DNA of 64,000 nt. Origin: CAVSIS01 sp963814875 (lineage in GTDB: Bacteria > Acidobacteriota > Thermoanaerobaculia > Thermoanaerobaculales > Sulfomarinibacteraceae). This document shows, one piece after another, positions 43,337 to 51,652 of the stretch. Both the position numbers and the translations under genes were made by a program. The notes below the pieces were generated by a model. It was given only the letters and a program-made list of their open reading frames with translations. It made no database searches and was not told the DNA's origin. The stretch covers positions 1 through 64,000 of the forward strand of contig CAWFFJ010000010.1 in the NCBI GenBank assembly GCA_963814875.1, written 5' to 3'. How positions within the stretch are numbered: position 1 is the stretch's first letter; each line of letters opens with the position of its first letter.

Positions 43337-44509
43337 CTACTGGCGGACCATGTGCACCATGCCGGTCGCCGTTCCGCTACCGCCCGAGAAGGTGATGGTG
43401 TAGCCGAACACGACCTCCTGAGGGGAGATGATGCCGTTCGATTCGACGCGGTCGATGCCGGCCACCGGCAGGTTGGTGAGCGACGAGGTCATCCGGCCGC
43501 GGGGGTCGATGCTGGCGCTCGCCGTGCCGAAGACCTGTGAGGTGAGCGCGATGGTCCCACCGCCTGGCTCGAGGGTGCCGGTGAAGGTCTGCGGCGGGGG
43601 ATTGGCGCCGCCGAAGACGTTGCCGCCGAGGTCGACCGTGGCGCTGAAGGTCGAGGCGGCGAGGTCGACCGAGAGCGTCATCTGCGCCGACCCGGTGCTC
43701 CCGAAGGTCTCGTTGTACCAGTTGCCGACATAGGTGCCGCTGAGGGCGGCGGCGTTCACCAGGGTGGGGTCGGCGGCGGCCGCGGCGGCGGTGAACGGGT
43801 CACCCGAGGCCTGGTCGATGCGGGAGCCGGCGAACCAGGCGCTGCCGGAGCTGACGGACGCGAGCACCGAGACATCGCCCGGGCTGCCCCCGACGAGATC
43901 GGTGAGCGGGGCGTAGAGCGCACCCCAGGGCGGCACCGAGTACGAGGCGCTGCCCATCGTGCTGCCGTTCGGGGCGCGCGCGGTGAGGCTGAGCTCGGCG
44001 CCGTTCGGCCCCGCGACCGCGAACAGGTTGCTGCGGGAGCCTCCGTCCTGGCGCAGCCCGATCATCCGCCGTTCGCCGCCCGCGGGCGCGTTGTCCGGTC
44101 CGGCGAGGCCGTCGAAGCCCTGGCCGAACGTAACGCCTCCCTGCAGGTTGTAGATGCGGGAGGTCGCGGTGATCGGGACGTTGGAGGTGATCAGGAACGC
44201 ACCGCTTCCGGCGTCGATCCCGAAGCGGTCGTGGATCACGTCCGCGAGCACCATCGTACGGCCCGCCGGTACGGTGACGCCGACGGAGGGCGCGCCGGTG
44301 TTGTCGGTATTGCGCTCGAGCCAGGTCAGCTGCACGCTCGCGCTTTGAGCGGTGGCGTTGCCGAGAAACATGTCCATCTGCCACACGGAGGTCCCGGCTC
44401 CGGGTCCCCTCGAGGCGGCGGGGATGACCAGCACTGTGGCTGGAGTCAGTGCTGCAGCCGACGCCGCGGCGAGCACCAGGATCGAGACCAGGGCGAGGTG
44501 TCGTTTCAT
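43337..44509 (-). CDS. Secreted beta-rich protein of unknown function
   Basis: A 390-residue exported protein. Signal peptide about 1-21 (VLAAASAAA). The mature N-terminal half (SVWQMDMFLGNATAQSASVQLTWL, VLADVIHDRFGIDAGSGAFLI) resembles cell-surface Ig-like/adhesion modules of uncultured soil and sediment bacteria. The C-terminal half has repeats of Thr/Ser/Gly-rich strands (SATVDLGGNVFGG, TFTGTLEPGGGTIALTS). There are no catalytic motifs and no anchor. RBS GGGAGGACTCC. The gene is bracketed by two related palindromes (43091-43268 and 44695-44873). Confidence 0.7.
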   Translation of the reverse strand: MKRHLALVSILVLAAASAAALTPATVLVIPAASRGPGAGTSVWQMDMFLGNATAQSASVQLTWLERNTDNTGAPSVGVTVPAGRTMVLADVIHDRFGIDAGSGAFLITSNVPITATSRIYNLQGGVTFGQGFDGLAGPDNAPAGGERRMIGLRQDGGSRSNLFAVAGPNGAELSLTARAPNGSTMGSASYSVPPWGALYAPLTDLVGGSPGDVSVLASVSSGSAWFAGSRIDQASGDPFTAAAAAADPTLVNAAALSGTYVGNWYNETFGSTGSAQMTLSVDLAASTFSATVDLGGNVFGGANPPPQTFTGTLEPGGGTIALTSQVFGTASASIDPRGRMTSSLTNLPVAGIDRVESNGIISPQEVVFGYTITFSGGSGTATGMVHMVRQ

Positions 44510-44694
44510 GGAGTCCTCCCAACGGCCGTCGCGTCCCTGAGGGAACCGACGGCGGCCTTCTCTGTTTGGACATGCGACATCGGGTCCGGAAGCCTGCCAC
44601 CTTCCTCCGCGTTGCCCGAGATGCGCGTCCCTCGCGGGACGCCGGGAGGACGACGCGGGCATGCTGGTGGACGGGCAACGGCGGGACGTCTCGC

Positions 44695-44873
44695 CTTCAC
44701 TCCTCACCAGCTCCCTGCTGCGGGCACCGATCTACCAGCCATCGCGGGCCCTCTCGCATCTCGCCACCTGCAACGTGTCTCCAGACACGCCTCGGTAGAT
44801 CGTCACTCGATGGCTCCACGCTGGCGGGCATCTCGGTACCCTCGCAACGTGACCTGGTGAGGAATGCAGGCCA
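44695..44873. repeat. Large imperfect palindrome, copy 2 (right of the secreted protein gene)
   Basis: The ends TCCTCACCAG (44701-44710) and CTGGTGAGGA pair; the right end TGGCCTGCATTCCTCACCAG (read on the minus strand) matches the left end of copy 1. Inner arms ACCGAT, CCAGC and GGCTC pair again. The end stem differs from copy 1 by matched changes. The remainder of 44510-44978 shows no gene. Confidence 0.7.
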
Positions 44874-44978
44874 CGACGACACCGGGAGCAGCGGCGGGCG
44901 CTTCGAACGTCAGGCTTCGAAGTTCCGCGGCCGAGTGAGCTCAGACGGCTCGACTGGTTTACCGGTGGCGGCGGGCCG

Positions 44979-45725
44979 CTACTTCGCCTTGCCCTGGGCG
45001 GCGACGGCCGCGGTGCGGGCGGCGATCGCCGCCTGGTCGCCCAGGTAGCGGTGGGAGATCGGGCGGAGCTCGTCGTCGAGCTCGTAGACCAGCGGCACTC
45101 CGGTCGGGATGTTGAGCCCGACGATCTCCTCGTCGGAGATCCCGTCGAGGAACTTGACCAGCGCCCGCAGGCTGTTGCCGTGGGCCACGATCAGCACCTT
45201 GGTGCCCGACTTCACCACCGGCGCAATCTCGTCGTGCCACAGCGGCAGGAAGCGCTCGACGGTGTTCTTCAGGCACTCGGTGCGCGGCAGCTCGTCGTCC
45301 GAGAGCGAGGCGTAGCGCGGGTCGCGGCCGGGAAAGCGCTCGTCGTCGGGGTCGAGGGCCGGCGGAGGGGTGGCGTAGCTGCGGCGCCACTCGTGGACCT
45401 GCTGCTCGCCGAACTTTGCCGCCATCTCCGCCTTGTTGAGGCCCTGGAGGGCGCCGTAGTGGCGCTCGTTGAGCCGCCAGCGGCGGATGACCGGCAGCCA
45501 CATCAGGTCCATCTCGTCCATCACCAGCCACATCGTGCGGATGGCGCGCTTGAGCACCGAGGTGTAGACCACGTCGAAGGTGAAGCCGCCGGCCTTGAGC
45601 AGCCGACCCGCCTCGCGGGCCTCGTCGGCACCCTTCTCGGTGAGGTCGACGTCGGTCCAGCCGGTGAAGCGGTTCTCCTTGTTCCACACGCTCTCGCCGT
45701 GGCGAACCAGGACCAGGGTGTGCAT
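44979..45725 (-). CDS. gpmA: 2,3-bisphosphoglycerate-dependent phosphoglycerate mutase
   Basis: A 248-residue glycolytic/gluconeogenic enzyme interconverting 3- and 2-phosphoglycerate. The phospho-histidine motif VRHGESVWNKENRFTGW is at the start, with RRWRLNERHYGALQGLNK and the second catalytic His in VLIVAHGNSLRALVK. Length and motifs are canonical for dPGM. ATG 45725 has GAGGTG upstream; a longer ORF of 128 extra residues is a chance extension. Confidence 0.96.
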   Translation of the reverse strand: MHTLVLVRHGESVWNKENRFTGWTDVDLTEKGADEAREAGRLLKAGGFTFDVVYTSVLKRAIRTMWLVMDEMDLMWLPVIRRWRLNERHYGALQGLNKAEMAAKFGEQQVHEWRRSYATPPPALDPDDERFPGRDPRYASLSDDELPRTECLKNTVERFLPLWHDEIAPVVKSGTKVLIVAHGNSLRALVKFLDGISDEEIVGLNIPTGVPLVYELDDELRPISHRYLGDQAAIAARTAAVAAQGKAK

Positions 45726-45793
45726 CGTGTCACCTCCTCGGGTCGCGGGCGGGCGGTGCCGCCGCCGCACCCTCGAGGATAGCAGGACACGAG

Positions 45794-45830
45794 AGGTAAG
45801 AAGGTAAGAAGGTAAGGAGGTAAGGAGGTG
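45794..45830. repeat. Short tandem repeat of GGTAAGAA/GGTAAGGA
   Basis: About four 8-bp units (two of GGTAAGAA type, two of GGTAAGGA type), followed by a TAGGGGCGGAGCTTGTCTCC-type boilerplate string. It lies in the 211-bp gap between the divergent gpmA and btuF-like genes. No riboswitch was recognised in this gap. Confidence 0.6.
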
Positions 45831-45936
45831 TCGTAGGGGCGGAGCTTGTCTCCGTCCGTGGTTCGGGTCGCGGAGCCGTTCAGGACGCGGCAAGGTAGAC
45901 TCGCGCTCGGCTGGTGCGACGTCCGACGGAGGTGCG

Positions 45937-46830
45937 GTGCGGCAGACGACGAGGGGTCTGGTGCTTGTGGCGGCGCTCATGTCCGCATGCGCCCAGGCTC
46001 CGCCGCAATCGGCACCGACGCGGAGCCCTCGACGCATCGTCTCGATGGCGCCGGCGCTCACCGAGACCGCATTCGCGCTCGGTCTCGGCGACCGCGTGGT
46101 CGGGGTCACCCGCTACTGCGAGTGGCCTCCCCAAGCACGAAGCCTGCCCAAGGTCGGCGGCTTCCTCGACCCGAGTTGGGAGGCCCTGGTCGCGCTCCGG
46201 CCGGACCTCGTGCTGCTGATGCAGGACCACGACGCCGTGCGCGCCCGCCTCGACACGCTCGGGATCCGCTCGCTACAGGTCGATCAGGGCGACCTCGACG
46301 GGATTCTGACCTCGTTCGTGACCATCGCTCGCGCCTGCGGCATCCTGGGGCGGGGGGAGGAGCTCGCGTCCGAGGTGCGCGCTCGGCTCGATGTCGTCGC
46401 TTCCGCCACCTCAGGCTTCGCGAGTCCACGCGTCCTGGTAGTGGTCGAGCGCGAGGTCGGCGAGGGCCCGGTGCGCAGCGTGTGGGTTGCCGGTCCTGGG
46501 ACCTTCTACGACGACCTCGTCGGTCTCGCGGGCGGCGCCAACGCCTGGCGCGGCACCGCCGCGGTGCTCTACCCGGAGGTCTCACGAGAGGGCCTGATCG
46601 CGCTCGACCCCGACGTCATCCTCGACGTCGAGGCCGAGCTCGCGAAGCGCGGCCTCGACCGCGAGCGGGTGCGCGCCGAGTGGGACGGTCTCACCGAGCT
46701 GCGGGCGGTCCGCGACGGCCGCGTCGCCGTGCTCGACGAGGACTACATGGTCGTGCCCGGGCCGCGCATTGCCGAGGCGGTGGAGGCTATGGCGCGGGCG
46801 ATTCACCCGCAGGCGGTGTTTCCGCGATGA
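45937..46830 (+). CDS. btuF: Cobalamin-type ABC transporter substrate-binding lipoprotein
   Basis: A 297-residue lipoprotein (lipobox ALMSAC, Cys18) of the helical-backbone metal-receptor fold. RRIVSMAPALTETAFALGLG, YCEWPPQAR, KVGGFLDPSWEALVALRPDL and the C-terminal VPGPRIAEAVEAMA match BtuF-like cobalamin-binding proteins; a siderophore or heme binder is the alternative. It would hand ligand to the permease encoded downstream. GTG 45937 has GGAGGT upstream. The stop overlaps the ATPase start in ATGA. Confidence 0.82.
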   Translation: MRQTTRGLVLVAALMSACAQAPPQSAPTRSPRRIVSMAPALTETAFALGLGDRVVGVTRYCEWPPQARSLPKVGGFLDPSWEALVALRPDLVLLMQDHDAVRARLDTLGIRSLQVDQGDLDGILTSFVTIARACGILGRGEELASEVRARLDVVASATSGFASPRVLVVVEREVGEGPVRSVWVAGPGTFYDDLVGLAGGANAWRGTAAVLYPEVSREGLIALDPDVILDVEAELAKRGLDRERVRAEWDGLTELRAVRDGRVAVLDEDYMVVPGPRIAEAVEAMARAIHPQAVFPR

Positions 46831-47618
46831 ACGGTCACCTCCTCGAGGCGCACGGTCTCACCGTCACGCTTGACGGTGCCGAGGTCCTGCGCGAGGTGTC
46901 GTTCGCGCTCGCGCGCGGTGAGCGGCTCGCCATCGTCGGGCCCAACGGTGCCGGCAAGACGACCCTGCTGCGCTGCCTCGACGGCCTGGTCAAACCCGCA
47001 CGGGGCAGCGTCCTGCTCGCCGGGCGTCCAGTCGAGGCCTACCCGCGCCGCGAGCTCGCGCGGGTCGTGAGCTACGTGCCCCAGGGCGACACCCGCTCGG
47101 TGCACTACACCGTTGCCGCCTTCGTCGAAATGGGCCGCTACCCCTACCTGACCGGGTGGTCCGGGCTCGGGCCCGAGGACGTCGCCGCGGTCCGCTCCGC
47201 GCTCGACATGACCGAGACCGTGCACCTGGTCGGCCGCCCGCTCGAGTCGCTTTCCGGCGGCGAGCGGCAACGCGTCTTCCTAGCGGCCGCCCTCGCCCAG
47301 GGTGGGGAGGTGCTGCTGCTCGACGAGCCGACCAGCTTCCTCGACTACCGCCACCAGGCCGGCGTGCTCGCCGTGCTCGAGCGCCTGCACCGAGAGCGCG
47401 GGCTGACCATCGTGCTCGTCACCCACGACCTCAACGGCGCCGCCGCCACCGCCGATCGGGTGCTCGCGCTTCGTGACGGGCGGGTCGTGCTCGACGGGGG
47501 GCCGGGCGAGCTCTTTACCCCCGACGCCCTGGCGGGGATCTACGGCGCCTCCTTCCGTCTGGTGCCCGCCGAGGGTCGTGCGCTGCCGGTGGTCGTGCCC
47601 GAGGGAGGGGCGCGATGA
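46827..47618 (+). CDS. btuD: ABC transporter ATPase (cobalamin/siderophore type)
   Basis: A 263-residue ATPase. Walker A GPNGAGKTT (about 37-45), Q-loop PQGDTRSVHYT, signature LSGGERQRV, Walker B LLLDEPTSFLD and switch His in VTHDL are all present. It is of the FecE/BtuD group that pairs with FecCD-type permeases. It overlaps both neighbours by 4 bp, so the three proteins are made in balance. It ends with the usual C-terminal extension of this group. Confidence 0.9.
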   Translation: MNGHLLEAHGLTVTLDGAEVLREVSFALARGERLAIVGPNGAGKTTLLRCLDGLVKPARGSVLLAGRPVEAYPRRELARVVSYVPQGDTRSVHYTVAAFVEMGRYPYLTGWSGLGPEDVAAVRSALDMTETVHLVGRPLESLSGGERQRVFLAAALAQGGEVLLLDEPTSFLDYRHQAGVLAVLERLHRERGLTIVLVTHDLNGAAATADRVLALRDGRVVLDGGPGELFTPDALAGIYGASFRLVPAEGRALPVVVPEGGAR

Positions 47619-48610
47619 GGCCGGGCCGTCGCCTGCTTCTGCTCGCCGTGCTAGCCGTGGCCGTGGTCGTCGTGGCGCCGCTGGTCGGTATCGAGAGGGT
47701 CGGCCTCGACGCGTTTCTCCACCCCGGCGACGGCTCGCCGGCGGCGATCATCCTGTGGCGGATCCGGTTCCCGCGAGTGCTCGCGGCGCTGCTCGGCGGC
47801 GCCGGCCTCGCCGCCGGAGGCGCGGCTTTCCAGGCCGTCTTCCGCAATCCGCTCGCGACGCCCTACACGCTCGGCTTGGCCTCGGGGGCCGCCTTCGGCG
47901 TCGCCGCTGCGACGCGTTTCGGACTTGCGGTCGCCTTCGCCGGGCTGCCGTTCCTGCCCTTCGCCGCGCTCGCCGGGGCATTGCTCGCGGTGGCCACCGT
48001 GTGGATCCTGACCCACCTCCGGCCGGCCTTCTCGACCACGACGCTGCTCCTTGCCGGCGTCGCCATGAGCTTCTTCTTCTCCAGCCTGATCCTGTTCCTC
48101 CAGTACACCGCGTCCCTCGGCGACTCCTTCCGGATCGTGCGCTGGCTGATGGGCGGGCTCGGCGCGGTCGACGGCAACGCGGTGCTCGGCATGCTGCCCT
48201 TCGTCGTCATCGGCGCCGGCCTGCTCGCCTTGCGCGCGCGCGAGCTCGACCTGCTCGCCACCGGCTCCGACATCGCAGCGAGCCGGGGGGTCGACGTCGC
48301 CGCCGTGCGCCGCCTGGTGTTCCTCGCCACCTCGGTGATGGTCGGCGGGGTTGTGGCGGCGTGCGGGCCGATCGGCTTCGTCGGGATGATGTCACCCCAC
48401 ATCTGCAGGCTCTTCGTGGGCTCCGACCACCGCGCCGTGCTGCCCGCCTCGTGTCTGTTCGGCGGCGCCTTCCTGGTCGTGTGCGACACCGTCGCGCGGG
48501 TAGTCATCGCGCCGGCCGAGCTGCCGGTTGGCGTGCTGACCGCGTTCCTCGGCGGCCCGTTCTTTCTCTGGCTGCTGGTGCGCCGCGGCGGCCTCTCGGG
48601 CATGCATTAG
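47615..48610 (+). CDS. btuC: ABC transporter permease, FecCD/BtuC family
   Basis: A 331-residue inner-membrane permease with about ten transmembrane helices. Family motifs RFPRVLAALLGGAGLAAGGA near the start, NPLATPYTLGLASGAAFG, ARELDLLATGSDIAASRGVD and GPIGFVGMMSPHICRLFVG (coupling loop) are clear. It works with the lipoprotein and ATPase encoded upstream; cobalamin is the favoured ligand because of the corrinoid methyltransferase operon at 58.6-63.7 kb. Its TAG stop starts a hairpin element. Confidence 0.9.
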   Translation: MRPGRRLLLLAVLAVAVVVVAPLVGIERVGLDAFLHPGDGSPAAIILWRIRFPRVLAALLGGAGLAAGGAAFQAVFRNPLATPYTLGLASGAAFGVAAATRFGLAVAFAGLPFLPFAALAGALLAVATVWILTHLRPAFSTTTLLLAGVAMSFFFSSLILFLQYTASLGDSFRIVRWLMGGLGAVDGNAVLGMLPFVVIGAGLLALRARELDLLATGSDIAASRGVDVAAVRRLVFLATSVMVGGVVAACGPIGFVGMMSPHICRLFVGSDHRAVLPASCLFGGAFLVVCDTVARVVIAPAELPVGVLTAFLGGPFFLWLLVRRGGLSGMH

Positions 48611-48689
48611 CATCTGGCACCGGGAAGCCCGCGCGTGAGTACGCTCGGGCTCCCCGGTGCCAGATGCTTTGGATTCGCTGCGCGAATCC
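48608..48689 (+). repeat. TAG-anchored double-hairpin element, copy 3
   Basis: It starts with the TAG stop of the permease gene (48608-48610). The large stem pairs AGCATCTGGCACCGGG (48609-48624) with CCCGGTGCCAGATGCT (48653-48668), with an inner AGCCCG/CGGGCT pair. TTGGAT and the small hairpin GGATTCGC-TGC-GCGAATCC (48671-48689) follow. It could also act as terminator of the importer operon. Confidence 0.75.
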
Positions 48690-48830
48690 GCGGGCAAGGT
48701 CCCAAGGAGGAGCGGACCGAGGTCAGGGCTGAGGGATGCGCTGGCTTCGCGGTTCCCCTCGAGGAGGCTGCCAGGGCTGGAGCGCCTCGGCAGCCGCGCG
48801 GTGCTGCTTGCGCGAGGCGCAGGGATGGAC

Positions 48831-48859
48831 TTGCTTGTGAGACGGAGGCTCGATATGAT
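48831..48859 (+). promoter_or_regulatory. Sigma-70-type promoter for the DUF1579 gene
   Basis: TTGCTT (48831-48836), a 17-bp spacer and TATGAT (48854-48859), 29 bp before ATG 48888. Confidence 0.6.
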
Positions 48860-48887
48860 CGACGTATCTCGACAACGGAGGAACCCG

Positions 48888-49490
48888 ATGAAGATGTCGC
48901 GACGATGTGTGGTGTGTGTGATCGCCTTGATGGCCCTCTCCCTTGGAGTCGCGGGCGCCCAGGACCAGCCGGCGATGAGCCCCGAGCAGGCGGCGATGAT
49001 GGCGGCCTGGCAGAAAGCCATGACCCCTGGCCCGCAGCACGCAATGCTGGCGAAGATGGCGGGCGAGTTCACGCTCGAGGTGAAGTCCACCATGGCACCG
49101 GGGGCCGAGCCGGAGGTCAGCAGCGCCCACTCGAGCCGGCGCATGATTCTCGGAGGCCGCTACCTCGAGGAGAAGGTCAACGGCTCCACCATGGGCCAGG
49201 AGTTCGAGGGCCGCGCGCTCACCGGCTACGACAACACCTCCGGCACCTGGTTCTCGACCTGGGTCGACAGCATGTCGACCGGGATCATGACCAGCACCGG
49301 CGAGTGGGACCAGGGCACGGGTGTCGGCACCTTCCTCGGCGAGTTCAACGACCCGATGACCGGGCAGGTGCAGAAGTCGCGGACCGTGATCCACCTCCTC
49401 GAGGGCGGCAACGAGAAGATGGAGATGTACATGCTCACCGACTCGGGCGAGTTCAAGTCGATGGAGATCCTCTACACCCGCACGAAGTAG
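48888..49490 (+). CDS. Exported DUF1579 protein
   Basis: A 200-residue exported protein. Signal peptide about 1-24 (LGVAGAQ). The mature part follows the DUF1579 pattern: GEFTLEVKSTMAPGAEPEVS, RRMILGGRYLEEKVNG, FEGRALTGYDNTSGTW and the closing MEILYTR. The fold is a lipocalin-like beta barrel; the ligand and role are unknown. RBS GGAGGAACCC and its own promoter. Monocistronic. Confidence 0.82.
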   Translation: MKMSRRCVVCVIALMALSLGVAGAQDQPAMSPEQAAMMAAWQKAMTPGPQHAMLAKMAGEFTLEVKSTMAPGAEPEVSSAHSSRRMILGGRYLEEKVNGSTMGQEFEGRALTGYDNTSGTWFSTWVDSMSTGIMTSTGEWDQGTGVGTFLGEFNDPMTGQVQKSRTVIHLLEGGNEKMEMYMLTDSGEFKSMEILYTRTK

Positions 49491-49545
49491 CGTCGGCGTT
49501 CGATCCGTCCGCCAGTGGTGATCGCGGGGCGCCGATACCTCCCGC

Positions 49546-49926
49546 TCAGCCGAGCGACAGGACCGTGAGCACGGCGATGGCGAGGAAGACCAGCCACGCG
49601 AGGTGCCGGCCGCGCGAGGCTGCGAAGGTCAGGGCCGCGCTCGCGAAGAAGGTCAGGCTGATCGCGAGCAGGACCGCACGCGCAACGGACACACCCGGGA
49701 GCGACCCTGACAGGGCGACGAGCACCGCCGCGAAGCCCCACCAGGCGATCGTCGTGAGGTGCCAGGCGAAACGCAGCGTCCGCCTGGTGAAGCGGTCGTC
49801 GCCGAACAGCTTGGGCAGGTCCTCGCGACGCAGCAGGCGGACGAGGAGGTACTGCTCGCCCAGCCATGAATGTGCAACACCAACGCCTGCGGCGAGCACG
49901 GCGGCGAGAATCAGCGGGACGTTCAT
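49546..49926 (-). CDS. Small four-helix membrane protein
   Basis: A 126-residue inner-membrane protein with four hydrophobic segments (VPLILAAVLAAGVGVAHSWLG; TTIAWWGFAAVLVALSG; AVLLAISLTFFASAAL; LAWLVFLAIAVLTVLSL). No family is recognised with certainty. ATG 49926 is preferred because GGGAGG lies 8 bp upstream; an ATG 9 bp earlier would touch the RBS. It starts 6 bp after the end of the OsmC-family gene, so the two are co-transcribed. Confidence 0.68.
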   Translation of the reverse strand: MNVPLILAAVLAAGVGVAHSWLGEQYLLVRLLRREDLPKLFGDDRFTRRTLRFAWHLTTIAWWGFAAVLVALSGSLPGVSVARAVLLAISLTFFASAALTFAASRGRHLAWLVFLAIAVLTVLSLG

Positions 49927-49931
49927 GGCGG

Positions 49932-50420
49932 TCATCCTCCCTCATAAGGCTGGTCCGTGACCACCGGCTCGCAACGAACCTCGGTCGTGACCGAGCTCGC
50001 GATGAAGCACGCCTCGTGAGCCTGGTGGTGGAGGTGAAGGACCTGGTCAGTGGTGGGGGTCGGCTGGCCGGAGAACCGGACCTCGGGCCGTAGCGTGACG
50101 AGGGTGAACGCGGTCCTGCCCTCGGCGTTGCGCCCCATCGCGCCCACCGGGGAGTCGCGGTAGCGGTCGACTCGAAAGCCCTGTTTCGCGGTGAGCGAGA
50201 GAAACCACAGCATGTGGCAGCTTGCCAGTGAGGCGACGAAGAGCTCCTCGGGGTCGACCGCCGCCGGGTCGGACAGCGGCACCGGCACCACGTGCGGCGA
50301 CGACGATGCGGGAACCTCGACACCGCCGTCGAACCGGATCACGTGTCGACGGCTGTAGCGGTTGTCGAGGAAGTCCTGGCTGCCCCGCTGCCACGAGACC
50401 TCTGCCGTGTACTTCGCCAT
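49932..50420 (-). CDS. OsmC/Ohr family protein
   Basis: A 162-residue cytoplasmic protein of the OsmC family, which reduces organic hydroperoxides with two cysteines. The peroxidatic Cys lies in SLASCHMLWFLS and the resolving Cys in HEACFIAS; FLDNRYSRRHVIRFDGG is the typical start and SDPAAVDPEELFVAS the substrate loop. It precedes a small membrane protein gene by 5 bp and follows the frameshifted RidA gene by 9 bp. Confidence 0.9.
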   Translation of the reverse strand: MAKYTAEVSWQRGSQDFLDNRYSRRHVIRFDGGVEVPASSSPHVVPVPLSDPAAVDPEELFVASLASCHMLWFLSLTAKQGFRVDRYRDSPVGAMGRNAEGRTAFTLVTLRPEVRFSGQPTPTTDQVLHLHHQAHEACFIASSVTTEVRCEPVVTDQPYEGG

Positions 50421-50429
50421 GACGCCTCC

Positions 50430-50910
50430 TCAGCCATCGATTGCGACCTCGGCCTCGATCTCGACCGGGATGCCGAACGGGAGTTCGGCGAGTCCGACCG
50501 CGGAGCGGGCGTGAGGTCCGCGTTCGGGACCGAAGACCTCGAGGATCACCTCGGTGAAGCCGTCGCTCACGTCCGGCTGGCGAGCGAAGCCGGGCGCCGA
50601 GTTGACCATCCCGAACACCCGCAGCCACGCCGACACGCGGTCGAGGTCGCCGAGTGAGCCATGAGGCTGGCGAGGATCGCGAGGGCGGTCAGGCGAGCCG
50701 AGTGACGCGCCTGCTCCAGCGTGACGTCTGATCCCACCATGCCGAAAGGTCCCGCGAGCGAACCGTCCGGGTGCTGCGGGCCGGCCCGGAGACGAACGCC
50801 CTCGTGCCGTGGATCCGCACCCAGGGGAGGGGAGCACGACTCCGGGCGGCGCGACCAGCGGCGCCGGGAGCACCAGCCCGAGCGACTCCACCGTGCCTCG
50901 ATCCAGCCAT
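50430..50910 (-). pseudogene. RidA-family gene broken by several frameshifts
   Basis: The C-terminal half is readable in one frame (LGDLDRVSAWLRVFGMVNSA, then ARSAVGLAELPFGIPVEIEA), a RidA/YjgF-type enamine deaminase end. The N-terminal half is split across the other frames: VESLGLVLPAPLVAPPGVVL in one, VRIHGTRAFVSG in the next, then HPDGSLAGPFGMVGSDVTLE in the third. At least three indels are needed to restore one ORF. Because every piece is well conserved, recent inactivation or sequence error is likely. Flanked by OsmC and GFA-type genes in the same direction. Confidence 0.8.
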
Positions 50911-51028
50911 GAGATCCTCCTCGTCTGCCCGACCTCCTCCAGGAACGAGGTGCTCGGCGCGCGAAGCGCGCTACAGGAGATCGCCGGCCGGAGGCCCCGA
51001 GAGTAACGTATCGAAACCTGCTCCACGG

Positions 51029-51457
51029 TCAGGGGGCCTCCGGCCTGCGAGCTCCTTCGGCGAATGTGGGCAGGTCGCCGACCGCCGCCTCCCAGGTCGC
51101 CCGCGACGCCCAGAAGATGTTGTTCATTGGGCGAGCGCCCGGGTCGTCGTCGAGGCTGCCGGCGGGAACCAGGAACGCCTTCCCGTCGCGGCTTCGCCAC
51201 GGGACCGGCGAGCCGCACACGCTGCAAAAGCCGGTGCAGAAGCGCGCCGCGCTCGGAAGCTCCCAGCGCCGGGCGACCTCCTCGCCACCGAGCCACCTGA
51301 ACTGCTCGCCCCGCACCACGATGTTCGCAGCGAAGGGCGTCCCGTGCGCCTTGCGGCACCGGCTGCAGTGGCAGTAGTGGAAGAACAGGTACGGAGGGCT
51401 GATCTCGAAGGAGACCGCGCCGCACAGGCACGATCCCCGGATCGCAGTTGCTGTCAT
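51029..51457 (-). CDS. GFA-type zinc protein (glutathione-dependent formaldehyde-activating enzyme family), copy 1
   Basis: A 142-residue zinc-binding protein. CLCG (10-13), CHCSRCRK and CSVCGSP supply the zinc-binding cysteines of the Gfa/CENP-V fold. Family members were linked to S-hydroxymethylglutathione formation, but most are of unknown function. A second, more divergent family member lies at 54071-54595. Its neighbours are OsmC, broken RidA and a VOC protein, which fits a small detoxification cluster (inference). Confidence 0.85.
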   Translation of the reverse strand: MTATAIRGSCLCGAVSFEISPPYLFFHYCHCSRCRKAHGTPFAANIVVRGEQFRWLGGEEVARRWELPSAARFCTGFCSVCGSPVPWRSRDGKAFLVPAGSLDDDPGARPMNNIFWASRATWEAAVGDLPTFAEGARRPEAP

Positions 51458-51576
51458 CGCATCGCCTCCTCAGGCCGACCCCGCGCAGGCGGGCCGGCAT
51501 CCGATGTTGCTGAGCTCGGCTCGCAGCCTACCACCGAGCCCGAGGGAGGGCGGGGGAGATGGGAGGTGAAAGAAAA

Positions 51577-51589
51577 GGGGGGGGGGGGG
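51577..51589. repeat. Run of 13 G residues
   Basis: A homopolymer G13 follows AGAAAA, 63 bp before the VOC gene start. It could vary by slippage and so alter expression, or mark a sequencing-difficult site next to the frameshifted genes around it. The other 180 bp of the gap show nothing. Confidence 0.7.
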
Positions 51590-51652
51590 TTCCGGGAAGA
51601 CCGGCCTTCTCGTGGTGTTATCAGGAATGCCTCTCGAGGAAAGGAGCAACCC

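Noticed and set aside
45726..45936. Cobalamin riboswitch before the btuF-like gene
   Set aside because: No B12-box-like sequence or matching fold was found in the gap; it holds a tandem repeat and boilerplate string. The 63.7-kb gap before the permease also lacked one.
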